Assembly (NCBI GenBank): GCA_029706075.1
Contig: JAINUG010000087.1
Location: 3,023,501-3,087,500, forward strand
Reading direction: 5' to 3'
DNA from: Aldrovandia affinis
Lineage: Eukaryota; Chordata; Actinopteri; Notacanthiformes; Halosauridae
DNA length: 64,000 bases
Below are positions 44,990 through 56,682 of the stretch, one piece after another. The stretch's first letter is position 1. Each line of letters starts with the position of its first letter. The notes under the pieces were generated by a model that worked only from the letters and a program-made list of their open reading frames with translations, ran no database searches and was not told the DNA's origin. The translations under genes and the position numbers were made by a program.

Positions 44990-45310
44990 CCCACAATCCC
45001 CTGGGACACTAACAACTGTCAGACCAGTATTATTTTTGAAATTTAAACAATCATCTTACGTGCGCTGCTGCTAAGATCCCGGCCTTTTCGGCAGCTTCGA
45101 CCTTCAGTAATTAATACTCCAGGGCCCATTATTGGCAAAGCCTTTATCCTTTGGGCCAAGAAGACTCTAACCCGCTAATTACGGGCAAGCAGCTAATCTC
45201 CCAGCCTCTATGATTGACAGGTACACCTATTCTACTAATTGCCTGTTGCAGACAACACCTGGTGTACTGAGTCGCCGGGGAGACAGGATAGTACTGAGAA
45301 CTCCTATGGG
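44990..45310. promoter_or_regulatory. Enhancer-like block with a PBX-MEIS motif
   Basis: Exact TGATTGACAG at 45211-45220, TAATTAAT at 45108-45115, CTAATTACGG near 45175 and CTAATTGCC near 45235, all in repeat-free sequence. One of the best enhancer candidates by motif density. Conservation was not tested. Confidence 0.43.
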
Positions 45311-45325
45311 TCTCACAGGAGACTG

Positions 45326-45460
45326 AGCAAGTGTGTGTGTGTGAGAGAGACAGAGCGAGAGAGTGTGCGTGTGTTTGTGAGTGTGTGCATGCTGGAAGTT
45401 GTGTGTAAGCTATGTGTTGTCTGTGTAGATTCTGGAAGTTCTGTGGTGTGTGTGTGGAAG
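45326..45460. repeat. Interrupted TG/GA tract
   Basis: TGTGTGTG, GAGAGAGA and further TG blocks with unique interruptions. Confidence 0.75.
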
Positions 45461-45924
45461 CATGCATTCTGAGTTAGTGTATGTATTTGTGTGTGATATA
45501 GGTATAAAAACTGCATTAAAAAAGCTGGCTGACTCAGCTGAAATGTAAAAATCTTAAACAAGCCATTTTTTACCAGGATGTTGGTAAAATACATTTCTTG
45601 CCTGTGACAAAATCAATTCCATTTCTCATCACCTTCAGGACTCCTAACCTTCAGCTGGATGTGTTACTTAATGTTAGTTTTATAATTAGGTGCACAAGCA
45701 TATAAAAGCCCATTCAGATGACATAAAGATTATTTTTTGTACTCCACAACTATTGCTAAAGCCACAAATACATTAGAAATCAATCAGATTTAATCAATAT
45801 ATTAGTGTTTGATTGGTCTCAAAGGTTTTGCAAACCATAAAACAGACTAGTAGTCATGATAAATATATTTAGGATAAAAGTTAAAAGCAATTAAATTAAC
45901 GCATGCTATAACATGACACTGTTA
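45461..45924. other. Unannotated AT-rich sequence
   Basis: Nothing recognised. Confidence 0.4.
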
Positions 45925-46135
45925 AGATGAGCCAATCAGAGTGACACCCATAGGATGGTAATAAACAAACCGACAACAAAACAATAACAACATTGAAAAA
46001 AGCAACAGAAAAATAACAATTACCAACAACAATATTGACAACAATAGCAAAACAACAACAAAATAGCAACATCAATAACAACAGCAGAATAAACAACATC
46101 AATAACAAAACAACAAAAAAACATGTAAATGAAAA
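45925..46135. repeat. Imperfect (CAA/AAT)n trinucleotide tract
   Basis: Dense AACAAC and AATAAC triplets. The Leu/Val/Phe-rich minus frames (45896-46443) are read from this repeat and are not membrane proteins. Confidence 0.85.
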
Positions 46136-47828
46136 CAACTTGCAAAAATAAATAAAACAAATGCAATGGGTATGAGCACATGCATGAAAAGTCTAAACCT
46201 GATTTCAACCAGCAAGATATAATACTGAAATTTGTAGAAAAAAGCACAACTAAAAGGTTTTTCATACAGAGAAGATAAGCTTATTGAGTTGACCAATTGA
46301 CCAATCCGCACAGTGCTGAGTAAACTTGGCAAGTCAGTCTGAGTTTCTTCTGTGAGGGAAGGAAAATTTGTTAGTGAGTCCACAGAGAAAAGAGGAGCTT
46401 TCTTTACGGGCACAGTGCGGAGGGACATGCTGTTGGCTGACACTTATTCGATCCGCTGGCAGAAGAAAAGGCCATGGTGGCAAGTACTAAGTGACTAAAA
46501 TAACCCCCCCCCCCAAAAAAAAACTCCTCTCTGGGGCCACCATGGAGGGGCTGGTTTTGCATCCCCCACCCCCTGACCTTAGTGGTGCACCAGAGGATCA
46601 ATGGATCCAAATAGCATGACAACATGATTAGCATACTGCGCAAGGTAGCATACAGCCCATGCACAGTTTAGGCTTCAGTTTGCGATTTTCCTGTTTATCT
46701 AGCTACTTAGGATTCATCCAAGTCCTGGGGTAGCCAACCTAAATTGGCATAAGATGGCAGCATTTCAGGATGATTTTGATTGCCTGAATTCGGGGTTTCT
46801 ATTTCATTTCAGGTGGGAACCTGGGTGTCCTTCCTTTAGCCTTTGGTGCATACGAACACACCTGTGTGTCCATTCTATTCTTACCGTTGTGCTGCTCAAA
46901 TAACATTGGATTGGTTATTTTTCAGTGCTTTAGATCAACAACAGTATATTAAACCTAGTTGGGTGTTACCAAATTTTGTTTATGTAAAGCAAAAAATACT
47001 TTATTCTTCTAATACTTTAGTATCTGTTGTTTATAATTGCATTCAAAATCAGGAGTGTGATGCAGCTTTCCTGCAAAAGCAAAAGCCATTTTAACATCAA
47101 CAGTGCCACAGCGCTACTCCTCCATGTTTGTCCTTACTGTGTAAAAACGCGTGTGTGTGTGATTCACATTGGGGGTCGTGCAGAAACATGTGGATGTGTG
47201 ACGATATCCGAGCCCAAGGTGGCCTTCGAATTTCCCACCATTAGTTCTGGTTGGGCTCTCTGGCATGATTTTAATTTGGGTTTAATAAAAAGTTAAACCC
47301 ATTTCTGAGATGGGAACTATGGGGGGGGGAGGTTTACAGCATTGCTCGGGTGTATGGGCACAGCAGTCATGCGCTCAAAACTGAACACCTCATTTATCAA
47401 AATTGTTCTGCAAAAATGATTTATCTCGTCATTAAGTATGCGCAGATGTCTTTAACGGTGGGTATGCCCAAGAGGTGCCGGTTGGGTTTGAGATTCGAGA
47501 GGGGGCGGTGGACAGGGGGTGAAGGGGGCTTGGGAGGGGCATGACATGAGCTGAGGAAGTTGGCGAAGGGAGGAGGTCACTGACTGGCCTCTTCTTTCAT
47601 AGGCGCAAGGCAGGGGTGGAGGGGTTACTGTCAGAGAGGTTCCGGGGGTGTTGGTCCTGTTTTCACGAGCCGTTTCCATGATGCTGGTGTCATGCTGGGC
47701 GAGCGGGTGTGTGAAAGGATGTTCTGAGGAAGACTGTGGCAGGAGGTGAACTCAAGTGGACTCAGAAAAAGAGGCGGTTGATGGGATTCAAAGCGGGGCC
47801 GCCTTGCCATGATGCATCTGGACAGTTT
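46136..47828. other. Unannotated sequence up to the assembly gap
   Basis: C run (46505-46514), G run (47322-47331) and a G-rich stretch at 47490-47545. No repeat family or gene recognised. Confidence 0.4.
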
Positions 47829-47928
47829 NNNNNNNNNNNNNNNNNNNNNNNNNNNNNNNNNNNNNNNNNNNNNNNNNNNNNNNNNNNNNNNNNNNNNNNN
47901 NNNNNNNNNNNNNNNNNNNNNNNNNNNN
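47829..47928. other. Assembly gap, 100 N
   Basis: Exactly 100 N, the usual placeholder for a gap of unknown size. Frames crossing it are meaningless. Confidence 0.99.
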
Positions 47929-48030
47929 TCTCAAAGCACAGCTGTAAACAAAGCATGGTACCAAATGCGAAATATTAGACTTGTAACAATATTAATGGTG
48001 CCGATACTTTACATGCTACAGATTGTCACT

Positions 48031-48069
<39 letters not shown>
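48031..48069. repeat. (CT)n microsatellite
   Basis: About 19 CT dinucleotides. Confidence 0.95.
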
Positions 48070-48072
<3 letters not shown>

Positions 48073-48129
48073 CGTTTTCTGAGCTGTATGTATTGTGACA
48101 CGGAGCAGTACTTAATGTACCTACAAAGA

Positions 48130-48500
48130 CCATGATTATCACCTCCGTAATCCTACAGTTCATTAGTCACCGCTCTCCGTGATTAAGTTGGAGAAGTGCT
48201 TTGGAGAGCTCAGTCCTGAGAGACGGCCTTCACTAATGCAGGCGTTAACGATAAAGACTCCGTCGGACTAAAAGGTGCCACGCGCTGCTATGACACATCC
48301 TTGCGTGGAGGGTGGAGAGACCCAAAAGGTGTTTGTCTTTGTCGAACGTGTTAGCCGTCATTAAACGGCTTAATTGATGATCAACTGTCTGACGAGGTCG
48401 GGGTGACGAGGGGGTGATGGTGGCTGTTTTTAAAGAGCAGAGAGGTTTTTGTGCAGCTGAACTTTGTCACCGCCAGTAGGGAATTGTTCTCTTCATGAAC
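48130..48500. promoter_or_regulatory. Enhancer-like block
   Basis: Repeat-free, with TTCATTAGTCACCGC near 48159, CATTAAACGGCTTAATTGA near 48359 and the near-palindrome TTGATGATCAA. Moderately CpG-rich. Confidence 0.38.
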
Positions 48501-49839
48501 AGGCCTAGGCGCTTGCTGAGTTTCTGCTCACGAGTCACAGCCCGAGGGTGTTGCGTCCTCTGCAAAAGAGATGGCCCCCTCCGTTCCTGGATAAAGGACG
48601 GAGGGGAAGAACCTAGCCGTCCCTGTGATGCCACGCTTGAGATGAAAGGCCACTTTGGCAGGAGCACGCGAACGGCCCTCTTGTGTGCAATCCCACGAAA
48701 CTCAGAGGCATTGGGGAAAACAACCTAGGATTGATTTTCATGCCTGTGATATGTAAGTGAGAGAAACAAGAAGTGAAACAACGACTGAACCCCCCCCCCC
48801 CCCCACCCATTGGGAGGCCTCCTGACACCTGCAGGCATAGAGTAGAAGCGGACAGAGGGATTCTCTGAGGAGTGGACCAGACCATGAATCATGCAAGGGG
48901 GAGGGTTTGACCACTGGCATTTAGCTGACTGGCTTGCAGTGTTTTCCAGCAGTCTCTCCAGTGGCAGGCAGTCTGGACTCTTCACGCTTCACGCCGCTGG
49001 AATGCTCCCGCCCAGGTTCAACACTAATTTACTTCTGCCAGTTCCCAATTGGCCGAGACCCTTCAGGGGCGGGTTTTCAGACAGGCCTCATCGTGGAGGC
49101 CAATTATTTTCCTGCTAGAGGGTTGCAAGTGGGCTGGAAGGGGAAATAAGGCCTTAGGTCTTTGTGTTCAAATCCTTGCACTTGCAAACTCTGGCCAGAG
49201 TTTATTTTAAACACCTTTCTATACTGTTAAAAACATGTCATAAATATGTAATGGCTTATTAATAAAGTATAAAGTATTACTCAACATAATAAGTGAACTG
49301 TAAATAGATGTGGATATGCTATCTTTCTTTTTTGAGAAAGCAATTAAACTGTAATAAACTCTGAATAAAAATATCAAAACCTGACATGAATTCCAAACAA
49401 AAAATCACAATATTCATTTTTAAAACAATGCCTAACACTGGAAGTTCATTAATAATGTTCTAACTGCTCACTGTCTGTTTGCTTACAGCTTACAAATAAT
49501 TTGTACTTAAATAACAGGTTGCAATGTACATTGTACATGTAAATTATTTCTCACATGACAACTATGAGCGTTGCAAGCTTTACTTTTAATGATCATAGAT
49601 CCTTCGCATCAGATCACCTTAATTAATTAGGATGTCGGTGTAAATCTTTTAACACTTGTGTATACACCAAATATGTGTATACCAAATGGTTTTTGCACAG
49701 TATATATATGTAGGGAGGATAAATACAACAGGCTTATGCTGTTTATTCTGGTAATGGCCCCCCAGTTCAGGACATTTTCAAAAATCATTCAGACTGGTTT
49801 AAGGGATTGTGTAAATAGTACCATGTGACTGTAATAAAG
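48501..49839. other. Unannotated sequence
   Basis: A C run (48790-48804). AT-rich after 49200. No gene or repeat family recognised. Confidence 0.4.
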
Positions 49840-50443
49840 TGTCATATGTAAGGGCAGGCAAGTTCACATGCACGTACTCGTGCATTGTGGGTACCTCGGT
49901 CTCACGTCTCTGCCTCTGCTCATTTTCTCTGAGAGTGAGAGCCGGTTCGGGCGTTCTTCACTGTTTAATGGAGACGTGTAGGGATGATTTATTCAAACGA
50001 CAAACCTCGTTTTTTCACTCTCGCAAGGTATTATTCGTCATTGAGTGCTAATGCTGGATTACTTTACTAGCCGTTCTGCTCGTGATAAATGGCAGAGACA
50101 GGCAGTAAAAAACAGATCAAAACCACCGTTATGAAAAGAAGAAGAAGAAAAAAAGACAGAGTGCAAAAGGCAGTAAATCACTGCTTTACCCAACACCCGT
50201 CAGGGTTGGGAAACACCACACATTATTCCACTGCTGTGGCTAATCAAATCGGCTGAAGTGATTAGAGGGAGAAGATGGTTTTCATAAACGTCCAGCGAGA
50301 TGTGTTTTTCCCCCTTTAACAAGCCGTTATCATCTGTCCTGAGCAGGGAGCTCTGCACAGGGACCAACCAGCCACATGTCGAATGTCGTATCCCATGCAT
50401 AACAGCAACAGGTTAACGTATGAAACCCTAAAAGCTAGGAATA
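49840..50443. promoter_or_regulatory. Weak enhancer-like block
   Basis: Mostly repeat-free; GGCTAATCAAATCGGC near 50238 and GTGATTAGAGGG near 50258 are homeodomain-like. Evidence is thinner than for the other blocks. Confidence 0.25.
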
Positions 50444-50850
50444 TACAGGTAACTGCCAAAATAAAGGAAACGCCAACATGAACTGTCTTACTAGGGCATT
50501 GGGCCACCAAGAGCCGCCAGAACAGTGCCAGGCATAGATTCTACAGGTGTCCGGAACCCTATTGGAGGGATGTAACACCATTCTTCCACAAGAAATTTCA
50601 TCATTTGGTGTTTTGTTGATGGTGGTGGAATAAGCTGTCTCAGGCCCCACTCCAGAATTTCTCATAAGTGTGAATTTGGATTGAGATCTGGTGATTGAGA
50701 CACCCACAGCATATGGTTTCCATTGTTTTTATGTTCATAAAATCATTCAGTGACTACTTGTGCCCTGTGGATGGGGGCATTGCCATCCTGGAAGAGTCCA
50801 TTCCCATCAGTATAGAAATGCTTCAGCATAGGATGATGGTTATCACTCAG
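50444..50850 (-). mobile_element. Tc1-like element, 5'-truncated, minus strand
   Basis: It starts with the terminal repeat TACAGGTAACTGCCAAAATA AAGGAAACGCC at 50444. Read on the minus strand it contains the transposase C-terminal half in pieces (AQVVTE near 50750; SQSPDLNPN near 50690) in the same order as the element at 3878-5108. The homology stops near 50850, where the other half is missing. Premature stops and frameshifts show that it is dead. The third catalytic position is substituted: NPNSHL replaces NPIEHL. Confidence 0.85.
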
Positions 50851-51689
50851 AATGGCTTTGTATTTACAGGCAAGCAACCACAGATCAGGTGACTGCACAT
50901 TTAAACCTGGGGTGAAAGCAGTCAGTTTCAAGAAAAACGGTGGTGGCCCAACACTCTTAAGTTACTTAAGTGTTTCTCTTTATTTGTTCACTACTTGTAT
51001 GTTCATTATATTTTGGTTTCCATACTTGCATTACTTTTCTGTCAGGGAGTCTATTGCAGTGCATTACTGTACAACTGCATGACTAAATGGAAATAATTTG
51101 GTGGCAAATTATAGCACTCAGAAGTCATTGGATACATAACCACAAACCTTGTGTGAGAATTGGTACGACAGCAGTTTGGCAAACATACGGTCTTTGCAGG
51201 AAAATGTTTGAAAACACTTTTTCACTTGCATTTGCGTGCAATTGCGTCCATTTTTTCGTCCAGCTCACCATGGACACCATCTCTGACAAAGCAGTGTCCT
51301 GGAGGCCTCTAACCTGGAATAGGAATGTGTAGAATTCCCCTTGTGATGTCAGGATATACTGCTTTCCGATTGGACGAGGTTCTCTTCATGTTTCAAAACC
51401 CCTGGAGCTTCTGAAAGCCCAAAATGGAGTTTCAAGCAGCTTGTAACGAGGTGTTTTAAATCCCTTAAATTGGTGGCATCTCATTTGCCACTAATTAAAG
51501 GGGTTCAAATGGGTTTTTCACAGTGTTTTAAATTAAAAAAGAGAAAAAGAACAATTCATATCTCTGGGGTGTTTTTTTTTCCGGTTGCTCAGTTCCTTTC
51601 AGTTGAGGAGTTGATCCAAGCTGATAATAGCAGGAGTACTTTTGCATACTGACAAAATGAATTCCAAATAATCAAATAGATCAACCTAT
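50851..51689. other. Unannotated sequence
   Basis: Moderately AT-rich; could include unrecognised repeat DNA. No gene. Confidence 0.35.
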
Positions 51690-52480
51690 CGACTGTATTT
51701 GACACCGTTGATCACCAGATCCTGCTCTCATCTCACTGAGATGGGAATTTCAGGATCTGCACTGGCATAGTTTGAATAATACCTAGCTGACCGGTCCTAC
51801 CGGGTGGCCTGGAGAGGATCCTTCTCCCCTCCCCACACCCTCTCAACCGGTGTCCCGCAGGGCTCGGTGTTAGGCTATTCTCGCTGTATACCCAATCACT
51901 TGGTTCTTTTATCTCTGTTCATGGTTTTTCATATCACTGTTATGCTGATGACACTCAACTCTTTCTCTCCTTCTCTCCTCTGAAACCCAGGTCCTGGCAC
52001 GTATCTTTGCATGCCTGGCAGACATCTCTGCAGTACGTATCAATGTACCTATAGCAGTACGTATCAAATTGAAATCACTGGTACTGGCGTATCAGTCTGC
52101 AAGGGGAACCACTCCCTCCTACCTCCAGACACCCCATCTAGACCCCATCTTTTGCACTTGGTCAGGACCGCGGAATCACTGGCCATCTTCCACAACAGAC
52201 CAAAAACCCACCTTTTCAGACTCCACTACTACTGTTTTTCTCCATGAATTAACTGAATTAATCACCTCTGTTTACATGTTTGTAATGTTAAAAAAAACTT
52301 GTATTTCCCTGTGTTATAGGTACCGTGTGCAGCTGCCAACAATGATGTCCATTGCAGTGTTACTACACTGATTTCTTGCACTAACCATGGTTAATCTCAT
52401 CTTGTTTAAATGCACTTTTTGGAAGTCGCACTGGATAAGAGCATCTGCTAAATGCTGTAAATGCAAATGTAAATGTAAAT
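51690..52480 (+). pseudogene. L2-type LINE reverse-transcriptase fragment with 3' tail
   Basis: Reverse-transcriptase motifs are visible in order: FDTVDH (51698-51715), GVPQGSVL (51849-51872) and YADD with TQLFLS (51941-51952 onward). A C-terminal piece follows, LKSLVLAYQSARGTTPSYLQ (from about 52070). The 3' end, CTGGATAAGAGCATCTGCTA then AATG and AAATGT repeats, ends near 52480 and is the tail shared with the family C SINEs. Stops, frameshifts and at least one deletion between YADD and the C-terminal piece make it inactive. The upstream endonuclease domain is missing, as in typical 5'-truncated LINE insertions. Confidence 0.9.
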
Positions 52481-52599
52481 CATCTTGTACAAGTATGTCA
52501 AACTGAAATGGAGAAATGGAGTGGAATATGTATATGTGATATGTATAGGTGTGAGTACGGTATGCATGGCTTAGACTTTTATTATATGCCCCATGAAAA

Positions 52600-53010
52600 T
52601 CGCAACCCTCAGTAACTGTCAGTTATTTGCTTTCTCAAATCGGTCAGCATCAGTACATTAGCATTCACCGATGCAGCCATTATCATCACTAGAAGAAATG
52701 AAGATGCTGTTCATGCCCTAAAGAAGCCATCCTTTTCTCAGGCTGTGGAAAAATAAATACTAGACACCAGGAGCTATAAAATAATCACCTCGGTGGGGCT
52801 TCTCCATGCATTTCATTTGAAAGGGAACAGGAAGTGTTCGCTCGCCATAGATCATGTGACTGGGCTCCTGTCCTAAGACTTTCACTCCTCTGATCCGGAG
52901 CTCACAGAGAGAAAATCATCCCCCTGCTCTCTGATGCATTAGAGCACAAATTATTTATTCATAGCCGTGTTTTCTCTTAGAGATAACTTGTATTAAAAAT
53001 TATCAAGCCA
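52600..53010. promoter_or_regulatory. Enhancer-like block
   Basis: Repeat-free, with homeodomain- and GATA-like cores, for example GCCATTATCATCAC near 52677 and ATTATTTATTCATAGCC near 52951. No coding frame. Confidence 0.35.
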
Positions 53011-54249
53011 TTGTGGTTTCCCTGTACTGATTCCCACAATGACGGCAAAACGTATTGAAAAGGTGGACCTACCTAGCTAGCCAACATTTCTTTAGAGTCG
53101 CTTTGCTCATAATATGAATTCTCACACACTCTGGAAAGATTCAACAAAGAAGCTGTTTGTTGGTAAAATGTTACAAATGTGAAATTATGATTATAACCAG
53201 CTAAGTAACAAGACACTATCAAAACTGACTTGCTAGCCTGTAGCTAGCCAGGTATCTAGGGAGCAAACATTACAGACCAAAGAGACAATCTACACTCTCT
53301 ACACCAAACTAACATGCTAAACCATTAGTCTTTACTAATACAAGATATTTGGTGAATTGGCTAATCTGGTAGTTAGCTAGCTAACATACATATTTGGGAA
53401 GGTAAGGCAGTTGCACGTTAGCTAACTAGCAAGCACCAATGTATTATGGATCTTTCTGTAACCACTAAGATCGAATTAGCTTGCATCTATTTAATTAGCA
53501 ATGATATTGTGCCAACAATATTGTGACTAACTGGCTTTTACATTTTTCTGGCTTTTAAGAATTTATTATTTGGTATTTTAGTGATAAAATGATCGGTAGT
53601 AACGGTTACGTGATTACACAACATTGAGTCCTTAAAAACTCCAAATGTAACGGTGCGGCATTACTCTCTGGAGTAATAGGACGTTGCATTTCTGGGTGAA
53701 CATACACTTCCGCAGTTATGAATGTATGCCGAATTTGTTGAAGAGTCATAGGTTTCTTGGGATCCTTCAAAAACAAATCATCACATTGATCAAGTCACAC
53801 ACAAGATTGTAGGCAGATTGCAAGAGGGTGCAGGTTTTTTTTTTTCAACATTTTTTTGATGAAGGCATCAGATCATGAATCAAAATCTCAATGTCACATT
53901 AAATGTTTGGGACTGAGATCAGGGATGGGGAAAAGCTGATCTCAGACCAGATGTCACGTGAAAAAAGCACCTGGGGTGTTGACAAGCTGATTGGGCACAA
54001 TGACTTGACCTTGTTTTTATATGATAAAGTCCTTAGTGAAATTATTCCCCACCACCAGCCTGAAGCCTTCTTCCAGAAATCCTTTATTGGCTAACTTTTA
54101 TTGCCAGTCTCACACAAGCCTCTATGCTTGTCTGCCTGTTATGCGTGCAAGCTGATGCCAGTAAAGTACTTCATTATCAATATAATAATAACATTTCATT
54201 ATTACCATTTGTATTATCAGAATCTTTGCCTCGTTACTTTTAACTTGCT
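53011..54249. other. Unannotated, GCTAGC-rich in part
   Basis: 53085-53430 contains CTAGCTAGCC, GTAGCTAGCC, TTAGCTAGCTAAC and TTAGCTAACTAGC. A non-autonomous transposon is possible but no ends were found. The 63-codon frame at 53903 has no domain. Confidence 0.35.
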
Positions 54250-54405
54250 ATTGTTGTTTATTTAAACTCTGTCCTTTTATTTGTACTATAGTCCACTTTG
54301 TTTTATTTTTTTTAACTCTACTGTATACTTTATGTTGATTGCTGTAGGACTCTTGGAAGATTAGCCGATAGGCTAAAAAGAGATCCCAAAATAAACAAAC
54401 AAACA
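54250..54405 (+). mobile_element. Probable LINE 3' end, not L2
   Basis: CTGTAGGACTCTTGGAAGAT TAGCC then GGCTAAAAAGAGATCCCAAA ATAAA resembles the short GGAAGATTAGC...GATCC...AATAAA terminus of a common fish LINE class. No reverse-transcriptase sequence was found upstream. The class is from memory. Confidence 0.45.
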
Positions 54406-54639
54406 GGCTGCGCTGTGTTTCATCTTGAGCCCCTGTGTGTTGTGCAGATCCACCGCCGCAACCCGCCCCCATCACCACTCCCCTGCACAGATACACTCGC
54501 CCCACACACACACTTTCCCTCTTGGTGCTCATTTTGTAGTTCCCTAAACTCATGTTTTGAGCTTTATTAGGTTACAACGCCCTTCTGGATCCGCCCCCTC
54601 TCTCCCCCCATCACCCCCCTTTTCCCTCCCGCCCACACC

Positions 54640-55030
54640 ACACTGTAAATTCACCCGCTTCCTCTTCTCCACCTGCGATGCATTAGCCGCGACGATGATT
54701 AAACTGTGTTAGCACTCTCCTCATGCATATTCATGCAGCCCTTCATGAGCGTTCAGGACTAAGGCAATCCAAAGGCAAGGTTCACAGAGAGGGCCGGCGA
54801 ATCCGAAATCCCACGGATATCGAATCATGGGAGCGTGACGCGAGTGACTGTCGTGAGTAATGAAGCACTGAAGGCCAGCAAAGAGCATGGTTAATGTGTA
54901 AATGATACTAACAATGTTGCTGCCATCAACAGAAGTCATCTCTGTTCTTTCAGTGGACCGTGATAGTGACATGCTGGACGTCATCGTCATAGAATAAATG
55001 AACTCATATATGACATGTGCCTTCCACCCA
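54640..55030. promoter_or_regulatory. Enhancer-like block
   Basis: Repeat-free, with CGATGATTAAACTGTG near 54692, TCATGCATATTCATGCAGCC near 54720, GGTTAATGTGTAAATGATAC near 54889 and GACGTCATCGTCAT near 54976 (CRE-like TGACGTCA is not exact). Confidence 0.38.
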
Positions 55031-55149
55031 AAAAGTTTTTTCCTCGTTCTAATCTTCTTTGAGAAAAAAAGAACAAAAACATGTCATTGATTTGTGCCTG
55101 AAACCACACATCCTAACAAAGCTCACTCCCTCTTTTGTCCTTGAATGTT

Positions 55150-55380
55150 GTCAACAGACGCAACAAAGCTGAAGGGTAGAATTAGCATTCGTCTTTCCCT
55201 GCCAATCGATTACCCAGAAGAACCTGGGCGTGCACCAGACAGCACCCAGAAGAGAGGGAAAAGATTTTGCTAGGAAATAGTCTTTCCGGTGAAGGACGGT
55301 GAAACCGCAGTCTGCACCACTGCGCTTTTTAAATTTGCTTAACTTTCACCGTCCTTCACAAAAAAAATTGACTGTGTCAC
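55150..55380. repeat. Perfect 16-bp stem-loop with a nested hairpin
   Basis: GTGAAGGACGGTGAAA (55289-55304) is exactly the reverse complement of TTTCACCGTCCTTCAC (55344-55359). Within the 39-base loop CGCAGT (55306-55311) pairs with ACTGCG (55319-55324). The surroundings are repeat-free. It could be a structured RNA, a dyad protein-binding site or a small foldback element. Confidence 0.9.
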
Positions 55381-56139
55381 TGAATTACATGAATAGCCTC
55401 AGTTTGACCTTGTTTCTTTTTTTGGCCCCATTTTCTTCACAGTCAAATGATCGATAGATGGACATTAAATCTCCCTTACAAACTCAACACCATAATTTCA
55501 AATACAATGACAAGGCTTGAAATTAGGGGAAAGCAGCATACCTAGCTTGAGTCTGGATTAAATAAACTACAGGGGTTGCTCTCACTGGTCGGGTCCTTGT
55601 AAGGAAGGTGAGGGCAAGGTTAGGATCCCTGGTGGTACGCAACATCCAGCTGCCAATTTAGGAAAGTCCCAGGCTTTGGGGCCTACCCCCAAGACCTTGA
55701 TTTATGAACCTCATTACATGGTGCAGAATACAGAGGGTATGCAGTGTTGCTATATGCATCCTCTCCCTTTAGAATAAACATGTAACAGAAAGAACAAACT
55801 GTACAATCAAGGTTAATCTTTAAAATATTTTACTGTAATTGGTTAATTTCTGTCTGGTTCTTTAAAAATACTATGCCAGTGTACCAAGCAGTTAGTGACA
55901 AAGGGGTTCTTTTCCCCAAATGCTTGTGTCACAGTAGGATTTATCGAAATCTTAATAGCTTTTTTTGCTGTGAGCTACCATTTCGTTTTGAGTTATGCGA
56001 CTATTCCCCCAATATTCCCTGGTGATTGAAGGGGAAGTATTCAGGACATGATTTATAGTTGTTAATTGTGGTATTCAAAAATTCACAACGGACTGCAACG
56101 AAAAAAAAGGAATTGCACAAAAAAAATTGTGAGGGGAAC
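55381..56139. other. Unannotated sequence
   Basis: Nothing recognised. 55575-55740 is GC-richer and might be an old SINE. Confidence 0.4.
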
Positions 56140-56636
56140 ATCTGGAATAGCTATTGTAGCCAAAGCCAAATTCTTGTCCTGGGAGTAAAGTAAAACCAGC
56201 GTTGAATTTGAACGAGCTGCACCCTGGAGATTATAAAATATTTTCCTCTGTCAACTAGGCCGCAGGCCTTCAATTCCCAGGGCTCCTGACCTCTCCCGAA
56301 CCCTGCCCCATATTTCCTTCTCGACTGGAGCTGTGCTTGCACTGTACTAAAACAAGACATATTTGTATTTGATATTAAACTAGCATCAAATGTGACATAA
56401 ATCATGAATGAGCTGGCCGTTGGTTTTGAAACATTTTCCACTGTATGCACCCCAGAAAAAATTAGAAAACAATATGCCCCCTCCCCCATCTCCCCACAGT
56501 GAGGGAGGTGGAAGTAAAAACCCACCTGCAGTCTTTCGGGAGGGCTGTTGCCAAGGCCTACACTGCAGCCCCTATGGAAAAGCTCAGAGTACATGAAAAT
56601 GACTTGAACGGTTTCCAAATGCACTAATGACTGTTC
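56140..56636. other. Unannotated, balanced composition
   Basis: A 157-codon minus frame (56151-56624) is the longest not explained by a tandem repeat or transposon in this part. It shows no recognisable domain or codon pattern. A 62-codon frame runs opposite to it. Confidence 0.35.
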
Positions 56637-56682
56637 TCTCTCTCTCTCTGTATGTAGTATCTCTCTCTCTCTTGTTTTATAT
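56637..56682. repeat. Interrupted (CT)n
   Basis: Two CT runs separated by TGTATGTAGTAT. Confidence 0.85.

Noticed and set aside
45896..46443. Leu/Val/Phe-rich membrane proteins on the minus strand
   Set aside because: The hydrophobicity comes from reading the CAA/AAT repeat in reverse.
56151..56624. 157-codon minus-strand protein
   Set aside because: No recognisable domain, odd composition and an overlapping frame on the other strand. Not enough to call a gene without transcript data.
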